Of a stretch of DNA of 64,000 nucleotides, positions 10,915 through 20,066 are shown piece by piece. A program made the translations under genes and the position numbers. A model generated the notes under the pieces. It made no database searches. It had not been told where the DNA came from and saw only the letters and a program-made list of their open reading frames with translations. Every line of letters starts with the position of its first letter. Position 1 is the first letter of the stretch. The DNA comes from DSAD01 sp036825155 (GTDB taxonomy: Bacteria; Desulfobacterota; Desulfomonilia; UBA1062), in contig DAISYU010000003.1 in NCBI GenBank assembly GCA_036825155.1, positions 1 to 64,000 of the forward strand, in the 5' to 3' direction.

Positions 10915-12614
10915 AAATCGCACAGTTCTTCTTCGTGGCACTGCTTGCACTCATAGGCATCCGTGCGTTCGATCTCCAGATCCTCAGGCCTGATACCATC
11001 ATCTCCATGGCACACAAGCGGTTCGACCACACCATAAAACTGAGCCCGAACAGAGGCACCATCTATGACAAGAGCGGTCAGCCACTGGCCATCAGCCTTG
11101 AGGTCAAGTCGATCGCAGCCAATCCCCGGCTCATCGAGAATCCATCCTGGGCGGCATCGAAGATTGCAGGGAAACTGCATATCGGCAAACAACCCCTCAA
11201 GAAGAAATTGAGCTCGGACAAGTACTTCGTATGGATAAAACGGCATGCCACCCCTGACGAGGTTGAGGCCGTCAAGGCGCTCAATATCCGCGGAATCGGA
11301 TACTACAATGAAGCCAAACGGTTTTATCCCGAGAGTGAATCGCTGGCAAACGTACTGGGAATTGTGGGTATTGACGGACAGGGGCTAGAGGGTATAGAGC
11401 TGCTCTTCGACCGTGTGCTCAAAGGCAAACCGAGGCACATTGAGGTCCATAAAGACGGTTTAGGGAGGATCATCTACGCCAGGGGACTGCCAAGCGACGA
11501 AAAGAAAGACGGGAATACGCTGTGGCTCACCATCGACAGGAGAATGCAGTATATTGCCTCCTCAAAACTCGAAAAGGCTGTCAGAAAGAACAACGCCTCT
11601 TCAGGATTCATCATCATCACGAATCCCACCACCGGCGAGATATACGCAATGGCTTCATATCCGAGTTTCAATCCGAATATCGGCAAATACAAGCGCCTGG
11701 ACGGGCACAAGAACCGGGGGATTGTTGATATCTTCGAACCAGGCTCTGTCATAAAACCCTTCTTCATCTCCTGGGGTCTCGATAATCGTGTCTTCAAACC
11801 GACACAGTCCATCTTCTGCGAGAAGGGAGCCTATACCTATCACCGGACCACCATCCATGACCATGAGAAATACGGATGGCTTCCCGTACGGGATATCGTC
11901 AAATATTCAAGCAACATCGGTATGGTGAAGCTTTTTGACCCGGTCCATGCAGTCGACATGTACTCCTGTCTGAAGGGATTCGGCATGGTCTCTCCTTCCG
12001 GGATCGACTATCCCGGCGAACCCTCTGCGCTCATCCGCAACCCGCAGAACTGGACAATCGTGGACAAGGCAAATGTCGCCTTTGGCCAGGGCTTCGCTGT
12101 CAGCGGCATCCAGCTGATCACGGCTTTCAATGCTCTGGTCAACGGCGGGATGCTCATGAGACCCTACCTGATCGAACATATAGCCGATACAACGGGGAAA
12201 GAGATCCAGTGCTTCAGACCCACGATCATATCGAAGGTGCTCTCCAAAGAGACTTCAGACGAGATCACCTCGATCCTGGCATCGGTGTGTTCCAAAGGCG
12301 GTACCGCCGAGGCGGCAAACATCAAAAACTATCGGATCTTCGGGAAAACCGGCACGTCACAGAAGATCGATCCGTTAACCGGGGCATATTCGAAGAAGGA
12401 TTATACGGCCACCTTTATGGGCGGCGTTATTGATGGCGGCGGCAAACCCAAGCTCACCATGATTGTGAGCATAGACGAACCCCGTCCGTACTACTACGCG
12501 AGCATAGTGGCTTGTCCTGTCTTCAAGGAGATCGTTGAGGAATGCGCAAGCATCATGGACCTGAATCCGTCCATCACCGTTGCAAGAAAAGAGGTGAAAG
12601 ATGAAGGTATCTGA
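10899..12614 (+). CDS. ftsI: Septal peptidoglycan transpeptidase FtsI (PBP3)
   Basis: A 571-residue class B penicillin-binding protein. It has an N-terminal membrane anchor (about 6-25), a non-catalytic pedestal domain (about 45-210) and a transpeptidase domain. The three catalytic motifs are present: SVIK with nucleophile Ser283, SSN at about 337-339 and KTGT at 483-486. It cross-links septal peptidoglycan together with FtsW. No C-terminal PASTA domains are seen, unlike Spo/StkP-linked PBPs. The start ATG overlaps the end of ftsL by 16 nt and has AGGTGG upstream; the end overlaps murE by 14 nt. Confidence 0.95.
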   Translation: MAGRVKIAQFFFVALLALIGIRAFDLQILRPDTIISMAHKRFDHTIKLSPNRGTIYDKSGQPLAISLEVKSIAANPRLIENPSWAASKIAGKLHIGKQPLKKKLSSDKYFVWIKRHATPDEVEAVKALNIRGIGYYNEAKRFYPESESLANVLGIVGIDGQGLEGIELLFDRVLKGKPRHIEVHKDGLGRIIYARGLPSDEKKDGNTLWLTIDRRMQYIASSKLEKAVRKNNASSGFIIITNPTTGEIYAMASYPSFNPNIGKYKRLDGHKNRGIVDIFEPGSVIKPFFISWGLDNRVFKPTQSIFCEKGAYTYHRTTIHDHEKYGWLPVRDIVKYSSNIGMVKLFDPVHAVDMYSCLKGFGMVSPSGIDYPGEPSALIRNPQNWTIVDKANVAFGQGFAVSGIQLITAFNALVNGGMLMRPYLIEHIADTTGKEIQCFRPTIISKVLSKETSDEITSILASVCSKGGTAEAANIKNYRIFGKTGTSQKIDPLTGAYSKKDYTATFMGGVIDGGGKPKLTMIVSIDEPRPYYYASIVACPVFKEIVEECASIMDLNPSITVARKEVKDEGI

Positions 12615-14049
12615 GCTTGCAGCAATCATCCCCGGGGCACAGATATCAGGCCCGGAAAAAGACATAACCTCTCTAAAGATGAATTCCTCGGACATCCAGA
12701 CGGGTGATGCATTCATTGCCCTCAAAGGCAGCATCACAGACGGGCACAAGTATATACCGGACGCCATCAAATCAGGGGCAGGGATCATCATCTGCAACCA
12801 TGAAGGATGCGATGCAGATCCCGGGGCCACCTTCATGAGAGTTCCTGATACGAAAAGTGCATTGAGGACGATTCTGCCTGTCCTGTACCCCCACGCGGCG
12901 GATGTTTGCCTCATCGGCATAACCGGCACCAACGGAAAGACTACCACCACCTATCTCATCGAGTCCGTCTTGAAAGACGCGGGCATGAACCCCGGGGTGC
13001 TGGGAACCATCAACATGAGATATGCGGACGTCACCGTAGCCTCATCCATTACCACCCCCGGTCCCATTGAACTCTTCGAGAGACTCGAGACCATGAGCAG
13101 TGCCGGTGTCGATACCTGCATCATGGAAGTGAGTTCCCATGCCCTCCATCAGGACCGTCTCGCCGGCATCCGCTTCGACTACGGGATATTCACGAACCTC
13201 AGTCAGGATCATCTGGACTACCACAGGGACATGGAAACCTATTTTCTGGCAAAAAAGATGCTGTTCGATGACTATCTGGAAGGAGTCGCCATCGTCAATA
13301 TCGACGATCCATACGGACAGCTCCTCGCAAAGGAACTGAAGGATCCCGTCACCTACGGCCACGACCCGCTCGCTATGATCCGGACCACCTCGATTGAACA
13401 TACGTCCTCGGGACTAAGGCTGGACCTGGCCACCCCCGACGGGCCTGTCTCACTCAGCAGCTTCCTCCTGGGAGACATTAATGCCTATAACATCATGGCA
13501 AGTGTTGCCCTGTGCAGGGCCATGGGCATCGACATGCAGTCCGTGATCTCCGGGATAGGCTCTCTCAAATGCGTGCCCGGGAGAATGGAGCGCGTGGACA
13601 ACCCCTGCTCTTTGAAGGTTTTGGTGGACTACGCACACACCCCGGCAGCCCTGGAGACCGCACTTGCATCAGCAAAGAAGCTCACCAATGGAAGACTTAT
13701 TGCGGTATTCGGCTGCGGAGGGGACAGGGATCAGGCCAAACGCCCTATTATGGGCAGAATCGCCTCTGAACTGGCCGATATGGTTATCGTCACCTCGGAT
13801 AATCCCAGGACAGAAGATCCCCAGGCCATCATAAATGATATCTTCTCAGGTATTTCCAAGAGCACCCACATCATGATGGAGCCTGACCGGGCAGCGGCGA
13901 TCAGGCTGGCGGTTTCCTCCATGGAGAAAGATGATTGCCTGATAATAGCCGGCAAGGGTCACGAGGATTACCAGATAATCGGGAAGGTAAAAAAACCCTT
14001 TGATGACAAACTGCATGTTCTCAAGAGCATAGAGGAGATCTACCACTGA
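12601..14049 (+). CDS. murE: UDP-MurNAc-tripeptide synthetase MurE (meso-DAP adding)
   Basis: A 482-residue Mur ligase that adds the third residue to UDP-MurNAc-L-Ala-D-Glu. It has an N-terminal substrate domain, a central ATPase domain with P-loop GTNGKTT (109-115) and a C-terminal domain carrying SDNPRTED near residue 400. The DNPR motif is the recognised signature for meso-diaminopimelate rather than lysine, so this organism probably has DAP-type peptidoglycan. The ATG is preceded by AAGAGGTGAAAG and lies inside ftsI by 14 nt; the stop touches murF. Confidence 0.95.
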   Translation: MKVSELAAIIPGAQISGPEKDITSLKMNSSDIQTGDAFIALKGSITDGHKYIPDAIKSGAGIIICNHEGCDADPGATFMRVPDTKSALRTILPVLYPHAADVCLIGITGTNGKTTTTYLIESVLKDAGMNPGVLGTINMRYADVTVASSITTPGPIELFERLETMSSAGVDTCIMEVSSHALHQDRLAGIRFDYGIFTNLSQDHLDYHRDMETYFLAKKMLFDDYLEGVAIVNIDDPYGQLLAKELKDPVTYGHDPLAMIRTTSIEHTSSGLRLDLATPDGPVSLSSFLLGDINAYNIMASVALCRAMGIDMQSVISGIGSLKCVPGRMERVDNPCSLKVLVDYAHTPAALETALASAKKLTNGRLIAVFGCGGDRDQAKRPIMGRIASELADMVIVTSDNPRTEDPQAIINDIFSGISKSTHIMMEPDRAAAIRLAVSSMEKDDCLIIAGKGHEDYQIIGKVKKPFDDKLHVLKSIEEIYH

Positions 14050-15419
14050 TGAAATTACAGGCCGGACAGATTGCTGCTTATACCAATGGATACCTGCTCC
14101 GGGGAGACCCTGATGCAATCTTGACCGGGATTTCCACTGATTCGAGAACCATATCGCAAGGAGACCTCTTTATTGCATTGAAAGGAGAGAGTTTCGACGG
14201 GCATGCTTTTGTGGAAATGGCGGTGAAAAAAGGAGCGGCCGGTGTAGTGGTCATGGAGGAAGACCGCCGGTTTTCCGAGGTGGTCATACTTGTCGATGAT
14301 ACGCTGGCTGCCCTCGGAGACATTGCGGCCCGACTGAGAGACCAGCATACGCCGGCCATAGTGGGAGTTACCGGTTCCACCGGCAAGACCACCGTAAAGG
14401 AGTTTTGCGCCGCCATCCTGTCCCTTCAGGGTCCCTGCCTGAAAACAAGGCAGAATTACAACAACCTGATCGGCGTTCCTCTGTGTCTGTTCGAGCTGAA
14501 CGATCATCATGAATTCGCCGTCATCGAGATGGGGACCAACAGGTTCGGAGAGATTGACCGGCTCTCCGCCATCACCAGGCCCACGGTATCTGTTCTGACG
14601 AACATCAATCCCGTGCATTTAAACGGGTTGCGGAGCATCTCCGGGATTATCAAGGAAAAGCAGTCGATCTTCAAAAATACCCGGACAGGCGGCACGGCAG
14701 TCATAGACCCCCATCAGGAGCACATGGGCCGTGTCGTTATCCCCAAGGATCTCAACGTGATAACATACTCGACATCGAAAAAAGCGGATATTACCCTGAA
14801 AGAGGTCCGCCATCAGGGCCTTGACGGCACCGATATCCTCATGGACCTCGCGGGAAAGACCATCTCCGCCCATGTCCCCCTGCCCGGCATGCACAATGTA
14901 TCCAATGCCCTTGCCGCCGCAGCATGCGCCACCGCCCTGAACATCGAGCAGGAAAAGATTGCCCAGGGCATTACGGACGCGAAATTCCCCGGCATGCGAT
15001 CCGAGATCATCATCTCGGACAAGATCTCCATCATCAACGACTGCTACAATGCAAACCCTGCCTCCATGAAGGCTGCCTTGAAAGTGCTCGTCTCCTCTCC
15101 TCATTTATATAAGGCAGCGGTACTCGGAGACATGCTGGAGTTGGGAACCGATTCGCACTACTGGCATGAACAGCTCGGCACATGGGTAGCCCAAACGGGT
15201 ATCCACCGGCTCATCGTCACCGGCGACATGGCACATGTTGTCTCAAACGCTGCCATTTCTGCAGGCATGGACGCCTCAGCGGTTCATATTGCAGCAGGCA
15301 TGGACGATATCTTCTGGAGTCTCTCGGATATTATCGACAAGGATGCCATCGTGCTCGTGAAGGCGTCCAGGGCACTCCATCTGGATCATGTGGTCAACCA
15401 TTTAAAGGCGGTGGCGTAA
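14049..15419 (+). CDS. murF: UDP-MurNAc-tripeptide:D-Ala-D-Ala ligase MurF
   Basis: A 456-residue Mur ligase that adds D-Ala-D-Ala to the tripeptide precursor. The P-loop GVTGSTGKTTVKEF is near residue 105-118, followed by the family segments QNYNNLIGVPL and INDCYNANPASMKAAL. It overlaps the murE stop by one base (TGATG), with GGAG about 15 nt upstream. MurE and MurF adjacent is the usual order. No ddl gene is present in this cluster, so D-Ala-D-Ala ligase must be encoded elsewhere. Confidence 0.95.
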   Translation: MKLQAGQIAAYTNGYLLRGDPDAILTGISTDSRTISQGDLFIALKGESFDGHAFVEMAVKKGAAGVVVMEEDRRFSEVVILVDDTLAALGDIAARLRDQHTPAIVGVTGSTGKTTVKEFCAAILSLQGPCLKTRQNYNNLIGVPLCLFELNDHHEFAVIEMGTNRFGEIDRLSAITRPTVSVLTNINPVHLNGLRSISGIIKEKQSIFKNTRTGGTAVIDPHQEHMGRVVIPKDLNVITYSTSKKADITLKEVRHQGLDGTDILMDLAGKTISAHVPLPGMHNVSNALAAAACATALNIEQEKIAQGITDAKFPGMRSEIIISDKISIINDCYNANPASMKAALKVLVSSPHLYKAAVLGDMLELGTDSHYWHEQLGTWVAQTGIHRLIVTGDMAHVVSNAAISAGMDASAVHIAAGMDDIFWSLSDIIDKDAIVLVKASRALHLDHVVNHLKAVA

Positions 15420-15422
15420 GAT

Positions 15423-16502
15423 ATGCTGTACAATCTCCTCTATCCACTCCATACCTACTTCTCGATCTTCAATGTATTCAAGTACATCACGTTCCGCACC
15501 ATATATGCCACCATTACCGCACTTATCATCTGTTTCATCCTCGGCCCGTGGTTCATCAGAAAGCTTGCACAACTCAGACTGAAGGAACGCATAAACGGCT
15601 ATACACCCCAGACACATATGGGGAAATCCGGCACCCCCACCATGGGAGGGATCCTCATTATCTTCGCCATCGCACTGGCCACCCTGTTCTGGGTTGATCT
15701 ATCCAACATCTATATGTGGCTGGGCATGTTCATCCTCATCTCCTATGCCATCTTAGGCTTTGTCGACGACTACCTCAAAACGGTAAAAGGCAACATGCTC
15801 GGCCTGCCCGGCAGGGTGCGGCTTATCATAGAATTTATTGCCGCGGCAGGCGTTGCCTCTGTTCTCGTAAATATGCCCGGGTTCGACAGTACCATTACCA
15901 TCCCGTTCTTCAAGAACGTCAACCTCGATCTCGGCATCTTCTATATCCCGTTCGCAATGATCGTGATCGTGGGCTGCGCGAATGCCGTCAATCTTACCGA
16001 CGGTCTCGACGGTCTCGCCATCGGGCCCTGCACCATCGCTGCAGCGACCTATCTGGTGTTCGCCTACGTGACAGGAAATATCAAAGCCGCATCCTATCTG
16101 CAGATTCCGTTTATCTCCGGTGTCGGAGAATTGAGTATCTTCTTGGGCGCCATCGTCGGTGCAGGGATGGGGTTCCTCTGGTACAACGCCTATCCGGCTC
16201 AGGTCTTCATGGGGGATGTGGGCTCTCTCAGCCTCGGCGGCATCCTCGGCACGGTGGCGTTGATGACAAAACAGGAGATTCTGTTATTGGTGGTTGGCGG
16301 AATTTTTTTCATGGAGGTCGTGTCTGTCATCCTGCAGGTTGGATTCTTCAAGTTCACGAAGGGCAGGCGCATATTCAAGATGGCTCCCATTCATCATCAT
16401 TTTGAGCTGAAAGGATGGCCGGAACCCAAGATTATCGTCCGGTTCTGGATCATATCGATATTTCTCGCAATGGTGGCCATATCAACGCTTAAGTTGAGGT
16501 GA
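15423..16502 (+). CDS. mraY: Phospho-MurNAc-pentapeptide translocase MraY
   Basis: A 359-residue polytopic membrane enzyme (about 10 helices) that transfers phospho-MurNAc-pentapeptide to undecaprenyl phosphate to make lipid I. Visible family motifs are GKSGTPTMGG (about 63-72), the catalytic GFVDDYLK (about 113-120), NLTDGLDGLA (about 190-199) and PIHHHFELKGW (about 322-332). It starts 3 nt after murF and its stop codon lies within the ribosome-binding region of the next small ORF. Confidence 0.97.
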   Translation: MLYNLLYPLHTYFSIFNVFKYITFRTIYATITALIICFILGPWFIRKLAQLRLKERINGYTPQTHMGKSGTPTMGGILIIFAIALATLFWVDLSNIYMWLGMFILISYAILGFVDDYLKTVKGNMLGLPGRVRLIIEFIAAAGVASVLVNMPGFDSTITIPFFKNVNLDLGIFYIPFAMIVIVGCANAVNLTDGLDGLAIGPCTIAAATYLVFAYVTGNIKAASYLQIPFISGVGELSIFLGAIVGAGMGFLWYNAYPAQVFMGDVGSLSLGGILGTVALMTKQEILLLVVGGIFFMEVVSVILQVGFFKFTKGRRIFKMAPIHHHFELKGWPEPKIIVRFWIISIFLAMVAISTLKLR

Positions 16503-16508
16503 TGACCG

Positions 16509-16643
16509 ATGAAAGAAATGGACAAGGACATTCTGTATCTACAGGCCTTACTGAGGTTTTACATGGAAAGTGAAGACCAGGGCATCGCATCGCTCCTGAT
16601 GCGGATAAACCAGAGTCTCGAGGGTATGAAAGCTTGCGCATAG
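16509..16643 (+). CDS. Small ORF (44 aa) between mraY and murD
   Basis: An ATG with an excellent ribosome-binding site (GAGGTG at 16496-16501, 7 nt spacing) opens a 44-residue frame ending in TAG at 16641-16643. The peptide starts MKEMDKDILYLQALLRFYM and ends QSLEGMKACA. It is predicted helical, acidic in the first half and not obviously membrane-spanning. It overlaps the TTG start of murD by 10 nt, so its translation may deliver ribosomes to murD. I do not recognise a family. Alternatives are a leader peptide for murD translation or a real small partner of the MraY/MurD step. Confidence 0.6.
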   Translation: MKEMDKDILYLQALLRFYMESEDQGIASLLMRINQSLEGMKACA

Positions 16644-17911
16644 TCGTTTGGGGAACAGGCCAGACAGGCCTCATGACAGCACGTGAAATGATCCGTCAGG
16701 GCCACGAGGTACGGCTCGTGGACGAGAATGTCCCGGACACATCCTTTGATGTCCCGGTAAAGGCTCTGGACAAGGATGACATGGCCTGGGCGGACCTCGT
16801 CATCCCGAGCCCCGGGGTACCCAGGGACCATCCCATGTTCTCTTTGGCGACAAAGGTCCTCTCCGAGATTGAGGTCGCATCTTCCCTGCTTGAAGGCGAG
16901 ATCATCGCCGTAACCGGCACAAACGGCAAGACCACCACTACCACCCTTATCCATGAGATACTCAAGAAGGCAGGGCTCGACGTCGGACTCGGCGGCAACA
17001 TCTCACCGCCGCTGATATCGCTTGTCCGCAAAAATCCCCGCTACATCGTGGCCGAGATCAGCTCGTTCCAGCTGGAATGGATAGAACACTTCAGGCCCTT
17101 GGTAGGCATCTGCATGAACATTACACCCGATCACCTCGACCGGTACCATGACATGGATGAATACGTAGCCTATAAGCTGAAGCTCTTCGAGAACCAGCAG
17201 GCAGGTGATTTCGCCATTATAAATGATGCCGATGCGTACCTGAAGAAGATTGACACCAGGGCTAAAAGGATCGGGTTTTCCCTGGATAAGGGTGCATCTC
17301 CCGACAGCGCATATATTAAAGATTCTAAGGTGGTCTTTACCGGGAGCATCGAAGGGGAAGGCCCCATGCTGCCGGACCGGAAGATATTCGGCCTTGGCGT
17401 TATGGAGGATATGCTGGCTGCTGCTGTGGCAGCCCGCGTGCTCGGGATCGACAGTGCCGTCTCACAGGAGGTCTTCAAGAACTTTTCCGTCATTCATCAC
17501 CGGCTCGAATATGTCGCCACCATAGGCGGCGTGGTATTCATCGACGACTCGAAGGCAACCAATGTGGGAGCTGTGGATAAGGCACTGTCCGGGACAGAAG
17601 GAAAGACAGTAGTCATACTGGGGGGAAAGGACAAAGGGGGTGATTTCTCACAGCTGGCCGCCCGGTATAAGGATGTGATTAAAAAGGCCGTGATCATCGG
17701 AGAGGCAACCGGCAGGATTGTCTCCGAGATATCGGACCATGTGGATTGTGTGGCCGCCTCTGACATGAATGAGGCGGTACGGTTGGCATTTGATGCCGCG
17801 GTATCCGGGGATACTGTACTGCTCAGCCCCGGATGTTCCAGTTTCGACATGTTTAAAAGCTATGCCGAAAGAGGGGATGTATTTGTCCAATGCGTAAAAA
17901 CGCTCAGGTAG
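16634..17911 (+). CDS. murD: UDP-MurNAc-L-alanine:D-glutamate ligase MurD
   Basis: A 425-residue Mur ligase that adds D-glutamate to UDP-MurNAc-L-Ala. The N-terminal Rossmann-like domain begins MRIVVWGTGQTGLMTARE; the P-loop AVTGTNGKTTTTT is near residues 94-106; the C-terminal domain includes DDSKATNVGAVDKAL and ends in LSPGCSSFDMF. The only plausible start is TTG at 16634 (GAGGGT about 9 nt upstream), which gives a normal-length N-terminus. It overlaps the upstream 44-aa ORF by 10 nt. Confidence 0.94.
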   Translation: MRIVVWGTGQTGLMTAREMIRQGHEVRLVDENVPDTSFDVPVKALDKDDMAWADLVIPSPGVPRDHPMFSLATKVLSEIEVASSLLEGEIIAVTGTNGKTTTTTLIHEILKKAGLDVGLGGNISPPLISLVRKNPRYIVAEISSFQLEWIEHFRPLVGICMNITPDHLDRYHDMDEYVAYKLKLFENQQAGDFAIINDADAYLKKIDTRAKRIGFSLDKGASPDSAYIKDSKVVFTGSIEGEGPMLPDRKIFGLGVMEDMLAAAVAARVLGIDSAVSQEVFKNFSVIHHRLEYVATIGGVVFIDDSKATNVGAVDKALSGTEGKTVVILGGKDKGGDFSQLAARYKDVIKKAVIIGEATGRIVSEISDHVDCVAASDMNEAVRLAFDAAVSGDTVLLSPGCSSFDMFKSYAERGDVFVQCVKTLR

Positions 17912-19011
17912 CACCTGATATGGAATGTGATCTCATCTTCCTTATGACCACGCTCGGGCTGCTGGTCATTGGTACTGTTATGATCTTCTCGGCAAGCTAT
18001 TTCGTCTCAAAGGAGATGTGCGGCAGCAGCGTTGCATTGATGAAAAAACACCTTTTCCACCTCGCCATAGGTGCGGTGCTCATGTTTGGAATCATGAGGA
18101 TGGATTACCGGCGTTTTAATTCACGGCCTTTTATCTTCCTGGTGCTTGCAGGCGCCGTCATTGCCCTTATCCTGTGCTTTGTCCCGGGAATCGGCATAAC
18201 GGGAGGTCATGCAAGAAGATGGATCAGGATCGCATCCTTTAATTTCCAGTCCTCCGAGATAGCAAAGATCGCACTCATCTTCTACCTTGCATCCTATCTT
18301 GCAAAAAAATCGAAGCGTATCGAGGATTTTTCCTACGGGGTGCTGCCGGCGCTGGTGATCGTTGGTCTGTGTGCAGCACTCATCTTTATCGAACCGGACT
18401 TCGGCACTGCCGCCACTATCGGCGTATGGGCAATAGCCATCCTCTTTATCGCGGGCATGCGATGGAAACACCTCTTATTCATCTTTCTGGCGGGGATCCC
18501 GCTGGGAACCATCATGATGATACTGGAGCCGTACCGCAGGGCAAGGCTGCTGGCGTTCATGAATCCCTGGGACGACATGCAGGGGATCGGATATCAGATC
18601 ATACAGTCCATGGTTGCCTTCGCAAACGGCGGATTCATTGGGTCCGGCCTTGGAGAGAGCACACAGAAGCTCTTTTTCCTCCCCGCGCCCCATACGGATT
18701 TTGTACTTTCGGTCCTCGGCGAGGAGCTCGGTTTTGTGGGCGTGACGGTTGTCATTGTCCTGTTCGGGCTCTGGATATGGCGGGGACTGAACATCGCATT
18801 AGGAACAAACGATTCCTTCGGGTTTTTCCTCGTGGTTGCATCAATCTGTCTCATCGGCCTGCAGGCAACCATCAACATGGGTGTCGCCATGTCGGTGTTT
18901 CCCACCACGGGAATTGCCCTGCCCTTTTTCAGTTACGGGGGCTCGACCCTGGTATCCACCATGTTCATATCAGGTATTATTCTCTCAGTCTCGAGGAGGG
19001 CCCGCCTGTGA
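17890..19011 (+). CDS. ftsW: Septal peptidoglycan glycosyltransferase FtsW
   Basis: A 373-residue SEDS-family protein with about 10 transmembrane helices. SEDS motifs are visible: VMIFSASYF in the first helix, HARRWI near residue 105, and FPTTGIALPFFSYGGSTL near the C-terminus. FtsW polymerises glycan strands at the septum with FtsI. The ATG at 17890 lies 22 nt inside murD with AGAGGGG at long spacing; an alternative ATG at 17920 would remove 10 residues of a basic cytoplasmic tail. The stop overlaps the murG GTG by 4 nt. Confidence 0.93.
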   Translation: MRKNAQVAPDMECDLIFLMTTLGLLVIGTVMIFSASYFVSKEMCGSSVALMKKHLFHLAIGAVLMFGIMRMDYRRFNSRPFIFLVLAGAVIALILCFVPGIGITGGHARRWIRIASFNFQSSEIAKIALIFYLASYLAKKSKRIEDFSYGVLPALVIVGLCAALIFIEPDFGTAATIGVWAIAILFIAGMRWKHLLFIFLAGIPLGTIMMILEPYRRARLLAFMNPWDDMQGIGYQIIQSMVAFANGGFIGSGLGESTQKLFFLPAPHTDFVLSVLGEELGFVGVTVVIVLFGLWIWRGLNIALGTNDSFGFFLVVASICLIGLQATINMGVAMSVFPTTGIALPFFSYGGSTLVSTMFISGIILSVSRRARL

Positions 19012-20066
19012 AGATCGTCATCACAGCAGGTGGCACCGGCGGCCACATCATGCCGGCATTGGCCATTGCCCATGCCATAAGACAACGCCTGCCCGAAGTG
19101 AACATCCTCTTTATCGGGACGGACAGGGGGATGGAGGCGCGCCTCGCAGAAAATGCAGGGATCGACTTCATACCCGTGAGGGCACTGGGGATCAAAGGAA
19201 AATCGGCCATGCACATCCTGAGCGCGCTTATGGTCAATATCAAGGCATTCTTCACGGCTCTGAAGGCACTGAAGTCCTTCCGCCCCGCATGGGTCATCGG
19301 CACCGGCGGATATGTGACGGGCATGGTTGTCCTTGCAGGCTTTGTTCTTGGATGCCGTCTGGCCATTGCCGAACAGAACAGCGAGGCAGGACTCACCAAC
19401 AGACTCCTGGCCCGTATTGCCCACAGGATATTCCTCGCCTTTCCTGATTCCGGGCATGCATTTCCCCCTGACAAGACTATCGTTACCGGCAATCCTGTGC
19501 GCTCTGAAATCAAGTCTGCATCAAAGCCATCCGGTAGGAATCGCCTCCTCATCCTGGGAGGCAGTCTCGGGGCCGGCAGTATCAATACTGCGTGTATGGG
19601 CGCAATGAGGCTGTTGCATGAAGAGGGGCTTGCCTTAGAAGTTTTGCACCAGACAGGCTCGGCAGATTTACCCCGGGTGAGGCAGGCATATGGGGAACTC
19701 GGGCTGAGCGCCGAGGTCTACGACTTCATTGACGACATGGCCTCGGCATATGAGCGTGCCACCATGGCCGTATGCAGGTGCGGCGGACTCACTCTTTCCG
19801 AGCTGTCCAGGACAGCCATCCCCGCCATTATGATCCCCTACCCGCTTGCAACGGATAACCACCAGATGAAAAACGCACGCTATGTGGCGGCAAACGGAGG
19901 CGGATGGATCATCCCGGATGATCATCTCACACCGGAAAGGCTCGCCTTGGAGATCAAGACAAGACTGTATGATCCAGCAGAACTCAAAAAGGCCTCCTCA
20001 TGCATGGCATCCATGGGACTGGGAGACGGATCAGAGAAGATAGCGGAGGTTATCACAGGTGTTTAA
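19008..20066 (+). CDS. murG: UDP-GlcNAc:lipid I GlcNAc transferase MurG
   Basis: A 352-residue GT28 glycosyltransferase that converts lipid I to lipid II at the inner face of the membrane. The start is GTG at 19008 (in GTGA, overlapping the ftsW stop), with GAGGAGG 8 nt upstream. It then reads MKIVITAGGTGGHIMPALA, the first G-loop. Further motifs are GTGGYVTG, AEQNSEAGLTNR, GGSLGAGSIN and the UDP-GlcNAc site CRCGGLTLSEL. The open frame extends 5' of this start into ftsW, but that portion is not coding. Confidence 0.95.
   Translation: MKIVITAGGTGGHIMPALAIAHAIRQRLPEVNILFIGTDRGMEARLAENAGIDFIPVRALGIKGKSAMHILSALMVNIKAFFTALKALKSFRPAWVIGTGGYVTGMVVLAGFVLGCRLAIAEQNSEAGLTNRLLARIAHRIFLAFPDSGHAFPPDKTIVTGNPVRSEIKSASKPSGRNRLLILGGSLGAGSINTACMGAMRLLHEEGLALEVLHQTGSADLPRVRQAYGELGLSAEVYDFIDDMASAYERATMAVCRCGGLTLSELSRTAIPAIMIPYPLATDNHQMKNARYVAANGGGWIIPDDHLTPERLALEIKTRLYDPAELKKASSCMASMGLGDGSEKIAEVITGV

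Noticed and set aside
18369..19007. Upstream in-frame extension of murG overlapping ftsW, giving a 565-residue frame
   Set aside because: The extension is an alternative frame of ftsW. The real murG start is GTG 19008, with a good GAGGAGG site and the standard MurG N-terminus.
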